28,113 bases of DNA, from contig JAKTTT010000112.1 in assembly GCA_030581615.1 (NCBI GenBank), positions 1 to 28,113 on the forward strand. Direction: 5' to 3'. The translations under genes and the position numbers were made by a program. Below, piece by piece: positions 1-9,023 of the stretch; positions within the stretch are counted from its first letter, which is position 1; the number at the start of each line of letters is the position of its first letter. The notes below the pieces were generated by a model. It was given only the letters and a program-made list of their open reading frames with translations. It did not search any database and was not told the origin of the DNA. The DNA comes from Alloascoidea africana (lineage: Eukaryota > Ascomycota > Alloascoideomycetes > Alloascoideales > Alloascoideaceae).

Positions 1-2043
1 TACCAGGAACGTATGAGTTTTATTTCTCCTACAATTTCATCTATTTGCATAAATGTTCCGGCTCTTCGAAGATTTATAAACCTTTTTTTGTGGTTTATAA
101 ATTCAAAAGGATGCCAGTCCGCGGCCATCGAGGTCGAGGAAATCCCCCCAGCGAACAAGCACCTCGCAGACACCCTCGCCGCCATGGCCGACCGCGGCGT
201 CCGCTATCTCTACGGCCGCTGGCTCGTGGACGGCGCCCCCAAAGTCATCCTCTTCGACACGGGCTCCGCCTACCACTTTCTCAACGAGTGGAAGGCAGAC
301 CTGTGGTCCACCGCCGCCATCCCGACCCCGGACCACGACGGCGAGACCAACGAGGCCATTGTCTTCGGCTACCTCGTCGCCTGGTTTCTGGGCGAGTACG
401 CGACCCACGACCGCGAACACGCCATCGTGGCCCACTTCCACGAGTGGCTCGCCGGCGTTGCGGTTCCCCTATGCAAAAAACGTAAAGTCGACGTCACCAC
501 CATCTTCACGACCCACGCTACTCTGCTCGGCCGCTATCTGTGTGCCGGAGCCACCGATTTCTACAACAATTTGCAAAACTTTGACTGCGATGCGGAGGCC
601 GGCAAACGCGGCATCTATCACCGGTACTGTGTCGAGCGGGCTGCTGCCCATTCCGCGGACGTGTTCACCACCGTCTCAAACATCACGGGCCTGGAGGCAG
701 AGCACTTGCTCAAGAGAAGACCCGATGGAATCACCCCGAACGGCCTGAACGTGGTCAAGTTCTCCGCCGTCCACGAGTTCCAGAACTTGCACGCTCTGAA
801 AAAGGAGAAAATCAACGAGTTTGTGAAGGGCCATTTCTACGGTCATTATGATTTCGACCTGGACAATACCCTCTACATTTTCATCGCAGGACGCTATGAA
901 TACCGCAATAAAGGTGCTGACATGTTCATCGAGGCCCTGGCCCGTCTGAACCACCGCCTGAAAACGTCCGGTTCCAAGAAAACCGTTGTGGCCTTCATCA
1001 TCATGCCTGCTCAGACCCAGTCCTACACGGTCGAAACCCTCAAGGGCCAGGCCGTGATCAAGGCCCTGGACGATACCGTCAAGGAGATCCAGCAGTCCAT
1101 CGGAAAGCGCCTGTTTGAACACTGTGCCCGCTACTCCGAGCACGGAAACGAGGTCCCGACCCTCGACGACCTGCTCACTTCTTCCGACAAGGTGCTGCTC
1201 AAACGCAGGGTTTTCGCCTTGAAGCGCAACACGCTGCCTCCCGTGGTGACCCATAACATGGTCGACGATAGCACGGACCCCGTGTTGAACCAGATCCGCA
1301 GGGTTCAATTGTTTAACCATCCTTCAGACCGGGTCAAAATCATCTTCCATCCAGAGTTTCTCAACTCAAACAACCCAATTCTACCTCTTGATTATGACGA
1401 TTTTGTCCGTGGTTGCCACATGGGTGTTTTCCCTTCCTACTACGAGCCCTGGGGTTATACTCCCGCAGAATGTACCGTCATGGGTGTACCTTCAATCACA
1501 ACAAACCTCAGTGGATTTGGCGGTTACATGGAGGATCTGATTGAAAACTCCTCGGATTACGGAATCTACATTGTTGATCGCAGATTCAAATCGGCTGATG
1601 AGTCCGTTGATCAACTCGTCGACCAAATCTTCCAATTCACTCTCAAATCCAGAAGACAACGTATTAACCAACGAAACCGTACTGAACGTTTATCCGATTT
1701 GCTGGATTGGAACCGTATGGGTTTGGAATACGTCAAAGCCCGTCAACTTGCTCTACGCAGGGCCTATCCCGATCATTTTGCCCATGAAGGAGGTTCCTCT
1801 GCTGAAAATCCATTTGAATCCGGTCCTGCAAAACGTAAATTGACCGCTCCTATAAGTATGCCTGGTTCACCTCGTGATGCAACCTCCATAATGACCCCAG
1901 GAGATTTGGGATCCTTGGGTGAAGTTAACGATTATTTGAATACGGATGATTATTCGGGTTTTAAATTGCCAAGTGGCAAAGATGAGGATGATAATGAAGA
2001 AGATGAATTGGCTAAAATCCCATTGTCTTTGAAGATTCATTGA
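1..2043 (+). CDS. GSY1: Glycogen synthase (UDP-glucose:glycogen glucosyltransferase), 5' end missing
   Basis: Cytosolic GT3-family enzyme that extends glycogen chains from UDP-glucose. From residue 40 of the frame opening at 13, the protein follows fungal and animal glycogen synthases almost without gaps: [74 protein letters not shown] and the donor-site segment [14 protein letters not shown]. The arginine cluster [20 protein letters not shown], which binds glucose-6-phosphate in the yeast enzyme, is intact. The C-terminal SMPGSPRD and MTPGDLG keep the phosphosites used in yeast Gsy2. The first roughly 80 family residues lie beyond the left edge. Bases 1-10 read YQE in frame, fitting the YQxE segment of Gsy2, and are probably the end of exon 1, with exon 2 from 110. 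Third positions are strongly G/C up to about 1310 and AT-richer afterwards. GSY1 versus GSY2 cannot be told. Confidence 0.95.
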   Translation, partial: YQERMSFISPTISSICINVPALRRFINLFLWFINSKGCQSAAIEVEEIPPANKHLADTLAAMADRGVRYLYGRWLVDGAPKVILFDTGSAYHFLNEWKADLWSTAAIPTPDHDGETNEAIVFGYLVAWFLGEYATHDREHAIVAHFHEWLAGVAVPLCKKRKVDVTTIFTTHATLLGRYLCAGATDFYNNLQNFDCDAEAGKRGIYHRYCVERAAAHSADVFTTVSNITGLEAEHLLKRRPDGITPNGLNVVKFSAVHEFQNLHALKKEKINEFVKGHFYGHYDFDLDNTLYIFIAGRYEYRNKGADMFIEALARLNHRLKTSGSKKTVVAFIIMPAQTQSYTVETLKGQAVIKALDDTVKEIQQSIGKRLFEHCARYSEHGNEVPTLDDLLTSSDKVLLKRRVFALKRNTLPPVVTHNMVDDSTDPVLNQIRRVQLFNHPSDRVKIIFHPEFLNSNNPILPLDYDDFVRGCHMGVFPSYYEPWGYTPAECTVMGVPSITTNLSGFGGYMEDLIENSSDYGIYIVDRRFKSADESVDQLVDQIFQFTLKSRRQRINQRNRTERLSDLLDWNRMGLEYVKARQLALRRAYPDHFAHEGGSSAENPFESGPAKRKLTAPISMPGSPRDATSIMTPGDLGSLGEVNDYLNTDDYSGFKLPSGKDEDDNEEDELAKIPLSLKIH
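11..109 (+). other. Putative intron in the glycogen synthase gene
   Basis: An AT-rich stretch starts with GTATGAGT, a good yeast 5' splice site, and ends in AAAAG at 105-109. The protein it would encode has no match to glycogen synthase, while joining 1-10 to 110 gives [15 protein letters not shown], which restores the family spacing to within one residue. The segment is 99 nt, divisible by three and free of stops, so retention would insert 33 mostly hydrophobic residues. No CTAAC or CTAAT branch site is visible, unlike the other introns here, so a true insertion or an assembly junction remains possible. Confidence 0.55.
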
Positions 2044-2170
2044 TTAAACCGCTACAAGTTTTTTTTTTTTTTATACCACCTCCCCCCAAAAAGATGAAAG
2101 ATTTACCATAAACTTATATATGAAATGAAGCAGAAAACCCCTTTCAAAAAAAAAATTAAGAATACAGAAG

Positions 2171-2200
2171 CAGAAACAGAAACAGAAACAGAAACAGAAA
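2171..2200. repeat. (CAGAAA)n microsatellite
   Basis: Five consecutive CAGAAA units lie in the 3' flank of the glycogen synthase gene. Confidence 0.9.
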
Positions 2201-2850
2201 TACCTACTAATACTAATGAAACGCATTTGACTTTAAAAATCTATGTGTGTGTGTTCAAAACCAAAGCGGGAGTGCGGATTTTTTTTTTTTTGTAAAACAA
2301 ACAACAACCAAAATATGGCGTTATCCCAGTCACTACTACCACGGGGGGTTTGAAATCAGGTGCTTCGGAATAAATTTGGTGATAAATCAATCCACTACTA
2401 CAGTACATCAGAAATGAGATGAAAAAAAAGGGTATTGAAACTTGTGCACGTTTTTTAGCAAGCATGGTTGGTTTTACCCCTCCCTTCGCTACACTTTTGT
2501 CTCCGGTTTGGCTTTTTTCCTCCCTTCTATCTTTCTTTCTTTTTTTTTTTGTTTTTGTTAGGGGCAGAAGAGGGTTATTTGGATTTGGTTTTGATTTTGG
2601 TTTGGGGGTGTCGGTCGGAATGAAATTTTTTGGAAATTGTGAAATTTCACAATCTAATCCATTTTTTCCATCCATCTTTTGAATAAATCTTTACAACCAT
2701 TAAGATTGTGAATGATAGCTTTAATAAATGATACAGGTTTTAAATGATCATTGTTTAATGATCCCCACTGAATAGATTTGCATATGAATGAATGATCAAC
2801 AATGAATGGTTTTGATTCCGTCAAGTCTCTATTAATAGTCTAAATGTGCA

Positions 2851-2871
2851 GTATGTATGTATGTATGTATG
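2851..2871. repeat. (GTAT)n microsatellite
   Basis: Five tandem GTAT units in gene-free DNA. Confidence 0.9.
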
Positions 2872-3484
2872 CAGTTTCTCATCTCGTGTTCAAGTTTCAC
2901 TCCTATACAGTGGGCAGTGAGCAGTGGTGGTGGTGTGGTGCTTAAACCTATCCTTGAAATTGAAATTGGAAGCTTGCTAAAATCCCAGGAATTTTGGAGT
3001 AGATATCAGCCTCAAAATCATGGATTTCGCAAAAATTCGTTTTTTAATTGTTTTCTTTTTGGTATTGTTATTGGACTAAAGGGGAATTGGGAGAACTCGA
3101 TATTGGTGTTTTTGTCTCACTACGCAAGAACAAACTGTGTGGGGAGCGTTGATTTAAACTTTTTTTCCCTGTGTTTTAACTTTGTTCAACTTTAGAACTT
3201 TTTTTTTTGGTGGTTTAGGGGGTCGGTCAATTGGTATTGGAGAAACGGGATTACGAATGAATCATTTTTTGATATATACTCACAAAAGTGTATAGAGACA
3301 CACAGATAAGAAAGAATATGGGAGTTGAGATAAGCTTTTGATAGAGATGATGACAAGAACAGATCTGTTGCATTTACATTTACATTCACATACGCAACCC
3401 CTCAGCGCTAAGCAATTGAGTCTTTGTCTTTGCGTTTGTATTATGCTTAAAAAGTGATGGAACAGAAATTTGAACAGGCAACAC

Positions 3485-3509
3485 CAAAACAAAAACAAAA
3501 ACAAAAACC
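3485..3509. repeat. (CAAAAA)n microsatellite
   Basis: About four CAAAAA units in A-rich gene-free DNA. Confidence 0.8.
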
Positions 3510-3984
3510 AATTTTACTCTTTTGGATCTGTTTGTTTTGTTCCTCATCTCAGAACAATTCTGCTTGCGTCAATGAGATAGTTCCCCTCCAACAAGAAAGA
3601 TTGGGGATAACTGCAAAAAAAAAAGATTGTTCAGTCTTCTAGCTTCATTTTCAGCCACCAAAAAATTCCAAAACAAAAGCTAATAAGCTCAATTGGATTG
3701 AATCAAGATGAAAAATTTGACTTGTTTGAAATGCATTGTGTAATCATCACCAACCATGAGGTTTTCAGCCGTCTCCTCACTATTATTTTATAAGATCTTT
3801 CGCCTATTTTATTTTTTATCCGAGCTTTTGTAATTATCCGGGTGTGTAAACTTTCCGATAGTACAGTAGTCCCCCCCGTTTTTTTTGGTTCCGATTTTCA
3901 AAGATTACTACATGTAAGCTATCCCTGGGATAATTCTAATTCAATGCAGGGTAGACTTTCGCTTACCTGAGAAGTTTCTGGTTA

Positions 3985-4110
3985 CTCCTTAACTATGGGA
4001 GCTGTGAAGAAAATATGTTGTTAACTATGGGACCTCCTACACATTTACTCCACTGCTTAACTTAGTGCTTTCAACATATTTTTTCATGGATGCCTCTTAA
4101 CTATGGGGGC
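3985..4110. repeat. Three spaced copies of TTAACTATGGG
   Basis: The core TTAACTATGGG occurs near 3988, 4020 and 4096, with a partial relative (CTTAACTTAG) near 4051. All full copies share orientation and are followed by purines or G-runs. They lie about 240-360 bp beyond the stop codon of the minus-strand membrane-protein gene. Function unknown: they could be dispersed protein-binding sites or the remains of a decayed tandem repeat. Confidence 0.6.
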
Positions 4111-4346
4111 GGGTGACCATGTGACTGAAGATTACCTGTTGAGTTCATGGAAACTTGTGGTGGTGTTGGAACAATGGATAAGCATAATTATCGAATGGAA
4201 AGTTAGTGCTGAATGTTTGTTCCTTCTATTATGACATCCTATTGCTCAATGACTTTGTTGGTGGAGTGTCGGAGATAAGTACCAACAACCAGGGAGTTTT
4301 GATATATTAAGAACAATGGAAATGAAACCCCAAAAATACCCCAGTG

Positions 4347-6089
4347 TTATTTACTAGCCTGGCTCTGGTGAAAAACGTTTTCCAGCCAAGTGCGGGACGA
4401 TCCTGTTGGAATCTGATTCACAACAAACAACACACTAGCTGTTTTAGAAGTTCTACCCCAAAAGGGAAGAGATAGAAGTGCAAGTAAAATAAGGACAATC
4501 ATCGTTACAAAGACGGAGTTTGGAAGGTCATAAACGATATAATGCTCGTCTCCATAATCGTTATCCCTCACAAAGTACTTCAAATCCCCTGCAATGTTTG
4601 GTCTTGTAAAGTAGATCTCTAAGCTTTTAACATTAGGCGTGTAAGAGACACCCGTACCTCGCACACTAATACGAATCATCTCATGAATCCAAGTGAAGCG
4701 GTATCCAACTGCGGTGGGAGGGTTTTTTGCAACACTATAGTTTGAACAAGAAACAACATCGTCCGTTAAAAATGCCCCACAAATCTTGGTGGCAGGAGAC
4801 TTAAAGTCTCTGTCCTCATAAGTCTTTAAGGTATCAAAGTAGGATTTTTCTGTGAGGTTCATCCACGAGTAGGGGTCATGCCTGGTTGAGTCTGTAACTG
4901 TCGGCATCCCATATATCAAATCAACAATAGCTTTCCCTTGGGGGAAATGCGTTGATTTCAAAATGACTGCATTCTGTGGGGTGATGGCGGAATTGTTGCC
5001 TTTCAGTGTCATATTTAGTTTAATGAGCCTTGGAAAAGGATCAAGAGTTTCGTTAATAAAATCACTATTCAGGGGTTCGACGTTTTCCAGTTTGTCCCTG
5101 ACGAGGCAGTGCGTGGCATTGTTATTCTTATCGACTATCTCAGCAATATAAGAAGAGTATGTACCTTTGGGCATACGGTAAATTGGGACATGAACAAAGT
5201 CGTACTTTCCGGTTTTTCCTTTCAATATAACTTTAGGACCCAGGGTCAAAAACGTGCCATCTTCAGTATAGTAGGAACTGAGTATGGTACTGGCAACGCT
5301 ACTGGCGGTTAGGTTCGTATAGACCAGGTCGGCCTGGAATTTGTCCGAGATATTTTTTGCGAGATTCTTGCTAGAGAGTCCCAGTGCAATGTCATTCAAG
5401 CCAAGGGCCTTGTTGATGCGTTCAGGAGGCTGTCCCAAAATTCCTTCTCCAGTGCTGTAGTCAGCAAACTGACTCCATGCGTAGACGCCAGTACTTAGAT
5501 TTCCATACGTTAGAAACTCCCCACTAGCTTTCTCATAGTCGAGATCAACCCTCGATAACGGGTTTGGCACAATGACGACTTCTTCTGCCGAGTTTAAAAA
5601 GGTCAATGCAAGCATGTGGCTTGCCAAAGAGATGATACCAAATAAAGCTGTGATCAAGAGAAAGCCAGCGGGTGCATGCCTTTTATTTGCTGACCATCTT
5701 TCGTCGTTGGGACTTTTCCAAGCCCATTTCCAGGTCTTAATTACTCCAGATAAGCTCGAACTCGAAGAAGCGCTGGATTGTGCAGGAACAGACTTGGCGC
5801 CGTGATAATTCAGGTGGGAAATTCCACTGGTACCATTAGAAAACTCGACATTTGAAGGGGGTTCTTTGATGTGCAGTATCCCCAAGATCCATCGCTTGGG
5901 AATTGCAAAAGGGGAGGTTCGGATAAGGTACCAGAGGTTTGCGGTCCTCATCCAATTGGCGAGAAAGTCGAACATGATATAACATAAATGAGAGATGGCA
6001 TAGCCTGCTATGGTTGAAATAGCAAGCAGTTCGGCAAAGTTCAAAAACATTATGAAAGGTTTGTTTTCGGGAGTAAGAAATGGTCTCAT
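4347..6089 (-). CDS. Multi-pass membrane glycoprotein of unrecognised family (paralogue A)
   Basis: I do not recognise this 580-residue protein. Predicted layout: a first membrane segment around residues 18-42, a Ser-rich loop (105-114), a second segment at about 139-165, a large domain from about 168 to 523, a last segment at about 525-545 and a tail of about 35 residues. The large domain has about nine N-x-S/T sequons and two closely spaced cysteines (KIC and VVSC, 12 residues apart), so it is probably lumenal or extracellular. It is homologous to the divergent neighbour: shared blocks are GYAISH...NWMRTANL, VVIVPNPLSR, YAWSQF, NDIALGL, VRDKL and KTASVLFVVNQ. The starts are 159 bp apart, so the two genes probably share a promoter. 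The first ATG was chosen; M14 is an alternative start. Receptor, transporter accessory and cell-surface roles are all open. Confidence 0.85.
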   Translation of the reverse strand: MRPFLTPENKPFIMFLNFAELLAISTIAGYAISHLCYIMFDFLANWMRTANLWYLIRTSPFAIPKRWILGILHIKEPPSNVEFSNGTSGISHLNYHGAKSVPAQSSASSSSSLSGVIKTWKWAWKSPNDERWSANKRHAPAGFLLITALFGIISLASHMLALTFLNSAEEVVIVPNPLSRVDLDYEKASGEFLTYGNLSTGVYAWSQFADYSTGEGILGQPPERINKALGLNDIALGLSSKNLAKNISDKFQADLVYTNLTASSVASTILSSYYTEDGTFLTLGPKVILKGKTGKYDFVHVPIYRMPKGTYSSYIAEIVDKNNNATHCLVRDKLENVEPLNSDFINETLDPFPRLIKLNMTLKGNNSAITPQNAVILKSTHFPQGKAIVDLIYGMPTVTDSTRHDPYSWMNLTEKSYFDTLKTYEDRDFKSPATKICGAFLTDDVVSCSNYSVAKNPPTAVGYRFTWIHEMIRISVRGTGVSYTPNVKSLEIYFTRPNIAGDLKYFVRDNDYGDEHYIVYDLPNSVFVTMIVLILLALLSLPFWGRTSKTASVLFVVNQIPTGSSRTWLENVFHQSQASK

Positions 6090-6248
6090 CAGCTGGACAG
6101 TACAGCAAATTTATATTTGTAGCATGTAAAATATCGGAGTAGCTTACGATGAATACTGTTTCAGTTTATAATATCCGACCAGGGAGAAGAAAAGGTAACC
6201 TCTTAAATCTAGAGCATCGCCATCATTTCTCTTCTCCACTCGCTTGTT
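6090..6248. promoter_or_regulatory. Shared divergent promoter of the membrane glycoprotein pair
   Basis: The 159 bp between the two opposite start codons is all the upstream DNA either gene has before running into the other. It is AT-rich, with a TATA-like ATTTATATTT near 6107-6116 and TTTATAATAT near 6164. ATATCGGA and ATATCCGA face each other about 40 bp apart; this is a possible but weak zinc-cluster-type pair. Co-regulation is inferred from the layout only. Confidence 0.5.
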
Positions 6249-7985
6249 ATGATTCTGTCGTATCACCAGCTCTCATTTGTGGCCTTTGTCGTTGGTCATG
6301 CCGCGGGACATATTTTTATCACTCTGGTGGACCGCGTGAGCAATATGCTACGATGTGCTAATTTGTTCTTGACACTCTCCACGGCTCTTCTGACCCTGCT
6401 CGCAGAGTCCCTGAAGCGGATCTTTAAAGGGCGAAACGATACAAGGGAAGTTCCACTGGCTTCATACGAAGAAGATGATAATGTCCAGTCCAATAACTCT
6501 ATGGAACCGGGACCCAACTCTGACAACTTGAAGAAAGAAGAGGAAAGAGTAGTAATGGGCACTGGATGGAACGGCGCAAGCGCACTAATCTCACTGAACC
6601 CCAAGACTTGGACCACAGCTCCAGTTCTCTCCCCAGTTCCCATCCTCCTTCTGGTCATAATCTTGTTTCTGCTGACTTTACCAGCCAGGTTCCTCAGTAT
6701 ACCAATCGAGTATGGATCTCAGAAGGTCCTTGTGATTTCGAATCCGCTCCTGTCAAGAAACAACACCTATATGACTTTAAGCCAAAGTTCTTTGATGGAC
6801 ATTGAGGTCTCAAATGCACTCTACTCTTGGCTTCGTTTTTATGACCATTTACCACCAGACATTCCGAAATATGTTGACAATGCCAGGGGATATAATGATC
6901 TTTCCGTTGCACTTTACGGCCAGCAGCTGGCGGAATCAGTATCGGCGGATGCCGACATCTTTCAAGCACTCCATGGCAATGATAGCGATCAGACAGGCAT
7001 GTGGAAAACACCTTTCTATACTATGAATACGAATTATAATAATGAGGGAACCGAATACCATTGGAGTACTACAATTAGCAGTCCAAGCGCCTTAAAAGAG
7101 GACTTGTCTGGAATTTACCATTTCCCGTTCCAGCCAATTGAAGAGAACACATATTCAAGTCGAATCTCTGCTTTAAATGTGTCTGGCGAGCTTATGGTGA
7201 TTGCCATCCGAGATAGACTTTTAAGCTCAAAAGTCATCTCGGGTTCAGGCCTAAACGATACGGGGAAAGTTGTTCCTGAAGAAACATACTATGCGCTGAA
7301 TTACTCGGCCATGGGTTATGAGATCACTGCGCATGTGCTTAACATGACTGCAAGCGAATCAGAGAGCATGTTACACCAAACCATGTTTTATTGGGGTCGA
7401 ACTAACCGTCGAACTAACCAAAGAATAAAATATGGTTGGTTTAATTCAATATCTTATGTTTCCAATTTTACACTCTGTTCGGACCAAAGTACTCCCGCTT
7501 TTAACAATAACCCTCTGTTATGTAGAAACGAGAAACCAACTTATGGGCGGACATTGGAAAACACGACAGATTACTATTCTCGACCGAATTATACTGCAAT
7601 TCAATTCAGTTGGTTTAGACAGTATAAGCGAATAAATCCAGGGAAAGACATTTCCGGTGTAACTATCCAAGATTATTCAACAATACCACTTTCCTTTCTC
7701 CCTAACTACTATACTTCCGTTCGGGGAGGCTATCCTTACATAATCGAAGGTTCGGATAGGGAGGCTGCCTTAAGGAGCAGCGGAAACGAAGCAGGGAGCT
7801 TAACTTTGAAGACATTGGTCTCTACGCCTTTGCTAATCTTCATGGTTATTATTGTTTGTCTTTGGTTTGTGATTCTTGTCTTTCCTAGATTGTCACAAAC
7901 AGCGGCGGTGTTGTTTATCAATGATCAAGAATCTTGGTCCGGAAGTTTCAAACGTTCAGTTTTGGCTAATTCCAGGGCACGCTAG
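6249..7985 (+). CDS. Multi-pass membrane glycoprotein of unrecognised family (paralogue B)
   Basis: A 578-residue protein with the same plan as its divergent neighbour. It has an N-terminal hydrophobic region (about 8-54, one or two segments), a charged low-complexity loop (about 60-105), a membrane segment near 128-146, a large sequon-rich domain (about nine N-x-S/T sites), a last segment at about 525-545 and a short tail. Matching blocks are GHAAGH...SNMLRCANL, VLVISNPLLSR, YSWLRF, NDLSVALYGQQLAES, IRDRLLSS and QTAAVLFINDQ. The cysteine pair (TLC...LLC, 16 residues apart) falls in the same region as in paralogue A, suggesting a conserved disulfide. The two proteins differ by two residues in length and their last membrane segment plus tail is equally long, so they are full-length paralogues from an inverted duplication, well diverged. 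Function unknown. Confidence 0.85.
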   Translation: MILSYHQLSFVAFVVGHAAGHIFITLVDRVSNMLRCANLFLTLSTALLTLLAESLKRIFKGRNDTREVPLASYEEDDNVQSNNSMEPGPNSDNLKKEEERVVMGTGWNGASALISLNPKTWTTAPVLSPVPILLLVIILFLLTLPARFLSIPIEYGSQKVLVISNPLLSRNNTYMTLSQSSLMDIEVSNALYSWLRFYDHLPPDIPKYVDNARGYNDLSVALYGQQLAESVSADADIFQALHGNDSDQTGMWKTPFYTMNTNYNNEGTEYHWSTTISSPSALKEDLSGIYHFPFQPIEENTYSSRISALNVSGELMVIAIRDRLLSSKVISGSGLNDTGKVVPEETYYALNYSAMGYEITAHVLNMTASESESMLHQTMFYWGRTNRRTNQRIKYGWFNSISYVSNFTLCSDQSTPAFNNNPLLCRNEKPTYGRTLENTTDYYSRPNYTAIQFSWFRQYKRINPGKDISGVTIQDYSTIPLSFLPNYYTSVRGGYPYIIEGSDREAALRSSGNEAGSLTLKTLVSTPLLIFMVIIVCLWFVILVFPRLSQTAAVLFINDQESWSGSFKRSVLANSRAR

Positions 7986-8329
7986 ATACTTACATCTCTT
8001 GGCATCCTATCCCTGTTTTCGTTGAGTTTTAGACATTAATACGAGAACAACATTCAGCAGTAACATATTTGGGAGAAGGAACTTGTACAATAATACAATA
8101 GCAGGGAAGTGTTAGGACTCGGGTGATATCCATTTCGGGTAAGCTCGATCTATAGCTATATAAGTAGTTAGATCCCTATTCTATAGCAATTCAGCAGCCA
8201 TGTGTGTGTAAATCACTGACCCCTAGCTTCCTCCGGACCTAATAAAGCTCAGTGTATCAAACAGATCAAGGGGCCTCAAATATGCTTTAGAACACAAGGA
8301 AGATACAATCCCTATGAAACCATGTTTTC
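7986..8329. other. Gene-free stretch with a possible solo LTR
   Basis: No coding potential is visible. From 8110 a TGTTAGGACTCGGG start, a CTATATAAGTAG TATA box near 8156 and a possible CAAACA end at 8263 look like a solo LTR. The terminal inverted repeat is only TGTT/AACA and the 5-bp flanks (GGAAG, GATCA) do not match, so this is tentative. A second TGTAAGGGTTCGGGG start with a nearby TATA box occurs at 14518. Confidence 0.3.
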
Positions 8330-8754
8330 CAAAACAAGTCATTACAGTATTAAAGTATATCTTTCAGGAGCAGAAAAAGACGATACTATTACTTACTATG
8401 ACAAGAATCCACATTCTATTGTTGTCGTATTGGCCTACTACTCAGGTGTGCTACAGGCAGTGGAACTAAACCCTAGTATTCCTAGCCGATTACCGTACTT
8501 AAAAACTGGAAACATTACCTCACAGTCAAGAACTTTATATTGGAAACGGAATACCACTCATTGACTTGTTTGAACACACGAAATAGAGGGAAGACTTTCG
8601 AGATGGCTTGACTTCTTAAGTGAACACGACTTCACCATCTGATACACCAAGGGTTCGAAAAACGCAGTAGCTGACGCTTTGAGTAGAGTTCCTCACGAAA
8701 CCAATAATACCTTTATTGATCTCTGCAACCTATCAATAGATGTTGTCAACACGG
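8330..8754 (+). mobile_element. Ty3/gypsy LTR-retrotransposon fossil, plus-strand piece (RNase H region)
   Basis: Short conserved blocks identify the end of reverse transcriptase and the RNase H domain of a Ty3/gypsy element: AYYSGVLQ near 8436, RLSRWLDFLSEHDFT near 8590 and AVADALSRVP near 8668. The piece is broken, with several breaks, and stops at about 8754, where it meets an oppositely oriented piece of the same family. Its last 169 bp are nearly identical to that other piece. Confidence 0.8.
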
Positions 8755-9023
8755 AAGTCTTTTGGTGGCTGTTCCTTTGCCTGTAAGACGTACAAAATAG
8801 TGGTAAATTCCATATCTTTGATATAGAGTTGTTTCAACTCTTCCAAAGGCAATCCCGTGTTGATAACATTTATTGATAGGTTGCAGAGATCAATAAAGGT
8901 ATTATTGGTTTCGTGAGGAACTCTACTCAAAGCGTCAGCTACTGAGTTTTTCGAACCCTTGGTGTATCAGATGGTGAAGTCGTGTTCACTTAAGAAGTCA
9001 AGCCATCTCGAAAGTCTTCCCTC
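8586..9023. repeat. Inverted repeat with 169-bp arms within the Ty3/gypsy fossil
   Basis: Arms 8586-8754 and 8855-9023 are reverse complements with three differences by eye and no length difference, separated by a 100-nt loop. Both arms encode the RNase H end of a Ty3/gypsy element. The loop continues the minus-strand copy into the linker toward integrase. The near identity points to a recent fold-back rearrangement compared with the decay of the rest of the element. Confidence 0.93.

Larger units (their letters stand above)
2044..4346. other. Long gene-free interval between glycogen synthase and the membrane-protein pair
   Basis: No open frame here has recognisable protein character. The interval holds poly-T and poly-A runs after the glycogen synthase stop, three microsatellites, and around 3980-4110 a repeated TTAACTATGGG motif. 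It lies between the 3' ends of two convergent genes, so classical promoters are not expected. I see no tRNA, LTR end or other RNA gene. Confidence 0.6.

Noticed and set aside
13-109. Residues 1-32 of the long frame as the true N-terminus of glycogen synthase
   Set aside because: They do not match the family, the bases upstream of this ATG already encode YQE in frame, and the segment has intron-like composition with a 5' splice site.
676-1320. 214-codon minus-strand frame antisense to glycogen synthase
   Set aside because: Its openness follows from the strong G/C third-position bias of the sense gene; the peptide has no recognisable domain.
2241-3642. Several frames of 62-144 codons between glycogen synthase and the membrane pair
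   Set aside because: They are translations of homopolymers and microsatellites, with Lys/Pro- or Phe-rich composition and no family resemblance.
8110-8263. Firm call of a solo LTR
   Set aside because: It has a TG...CA outline and TATA box but no matching target duplication and only a 4-bp terminal inverted repeat, so it was kept as a low-confidence note only.
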